DNA from: CAWJMN01 sp963844055
GTDB taxonomy: Bacteria; Planctomycetota; Planctomycetia; Pirellulales; Pirellulaceae
DNA: 64,000 nt
Assembly: GCA_963844055.1 (NCBI GenBank)
Contig: CAWJMN010000002.1
Location: forward strand, 372,001 to 436,000
Direction of reading: 5' to 3'
A program made the translations under genes and the position numbers. The notes under the pieces are model-generated. The model saw only the letters and a list, made by a program, of their open reading frames with translations. It was not told where the DNA came from and did no database searches. Below, in pieces: positions 63,300 to 64,000 of the stretch. Positions within the stretch are counted from its first letter, which is position 1. Each line of letters opens with the position of its first letter.

Positions 63300-64000
63300 A
63301 TTGCCCGGTTTCCGTTTTCACTCGCGGGTTTGTTGTCGCCCTGCACTTTCCCGATTGGCGTAGGGCTGGCATGGGACTGCTATCACAAGGTGATGCCGGC
63401 GCAAAAAAATGCCCCCGAAACAACGTATCCCAGGGGGGGTAGGATTTTGTCGTTATTCCGGGAGCGATTGGACGGTCCGTCGCAGCGGCATCCTTGCCGC
63501 CGCCACGGTCCATGGGGAATAAGAAAAGTTGACGAGGCGTGTCCTTCGCATCCATGCTCCAGACATTGCTTCGCAAACCGCAGAAGCCTCTTGATTGCTC
63601 AAGCGACTTCCTGATGCAGGTTAGGCTCTTCTTCCCCGATTAATTGGCAGTCTTAGTCGGTCGACGCCACACAAGAAACCGCAGCGAGAATCCTTCTCAC
63701 CAACTGGTGTCCAAGTGACGTGCGGGGAGAATACGGCATTGCTGAAAACGGGTCAAGCCTGATTTCCCACTGCGTCCGCCCGCATTTTTCTCGATGCAAT
63801 CGATTTAATCGCTACGATTCCAACGGACAAAAAAATAAATATTCTCGGTTCGCGGGCGACAGCATTTTGCAAGCTACCGTTGCCTAGCCGTTGAGAGCGG
63901 AACCTTGCGCACGCCGGTGAACGATGCCTGTACAAGTGTGACGCATCACGAGATGGATCTACCAAGTCCTTGCCATTTGCTAAATGTTGTTGCCATGAAT
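63300..64000. other. Non-coding tail of the window
   Basis: No credible gene was found. Short frames exist on both strands (for example a 70-residue minus frame at 63753-63965) but lack start signals and protein character. No tRNA-like fold was found by eye. A divergent or convergent gene may begin beyond the edge. Confidence 0.55.

Noticed and set aside
63753..63965. Minus-strand frame of 70 codons in the last 700 bases
   Set aside because: Arg-rich random-looking product, no start signal and no neighbour it could belong to.
1..64000. CRISPR array, tRNA, rRNA, insertion sequence or prophage
   Set aside because: No regularly spaced repeats, no transposase or integrase motifs and no tRNA-like clover-leaf were seen by eye. 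A tRNAscan or Infernal run would be the decisive check.

Overview
The window looks like a chromosomal segment of a planctomycete, most likely of the Pirellulales type. The evidence is the gene families: two DUF1501 proteins with twin-arginine signals, a DUF1549/DUF1553 protein carrying a CAQCH motif, two DUF1559-type secreted proteins, tandem TlpA-type thioredoxin proteins, membrane proteins with an N-terminal NPYQPP-like motif, a formaldehyde-activating-enzyme homologue, and many long secreted proteins of unknown function. The DNA is moderately GC-rich. I saw no rRNA, tRNA, CRISPR array, insertion sequence or prophage.

Layout. 1-4.5 kb (minus): a DUF1549/DUF1553-DUF1501 pair (the second runs off the left edge) and a secreted coiled-coil protein. 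5-9.1 kb: a fasciclin protein (plus) facing two DUF1559-type secreted proteins (minus). 9.2-12.2 kb (minus): an ECF sigma factor, a one-TM anti-sigma-like protein and a secreted protein. 12.5-18.3 kb (plus): an MFS transporter, small membrane proteins including a tandem duplicated pair, a PQQ-propeller protein and an SDR. 18.4-24.4 kb: small hypotheticals, a STAS antagonist plus HATPase kinase pair, and a zinc-ribbon membrane protein. 24.6-26.6 kb: an AT-richer gene with a HEPN-like motif, facing a divergent fae homologue. 27.3-32.8 kb: DUF1501, HD hydrolase, alpha-E/ATP-grasp pair and dCTP deaminase. 32.9-37.4 kb (minus): a 1000-residue double-thioredoxin lipoprotein and a single-domain paralogue whose signal peptide lies in another reading frame.

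37.6-41.3 kb (plus) is a housekeeping block, rpmF-fabD-fabG-nth, behind a good sigma70-type promoter. 41.4-49.8 kb (minus) holds a secreted protein, infA, ndk, a cysteine-rich lipoprotein, uvrA and an MqnX-like amidohydrolase that overlaps uvrA. 50-51.5 kb (plus): a UDP-glucuronate decarboxylase-like SDR and a SpoU methyltransferase. 51.8-55.1 kb (minus): an ECF sigma factor and a membrane-anchored vWA protein. 55.2-63.2 kb: protoporphyrinogen oxidase, an apparently solitary adenine-N6 DNA methyltransferase, an LptF/LptG permease, a zinc-ribbon membrane protein and a four-S1-domain RNA-binding protein. The last 700 bases show no convincing gene.

How the parts relate. Signalling is prominent: two ECF operons each pair a sigma factor with a membrane protein that could hold it inactive, and there is a partner-switching pair. 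Envelope and secreted proteins dominate the rest. Most convergent gene pairs are separated by clear hairpin terminators. The observations most worth checking are the HEPN-like gene, the fae homologue that seems to lack its active-site histidine, the vWA-type candidate anti-sigma receptor, the frameshifted thioredoxin gene and the solitary methyltransferase.
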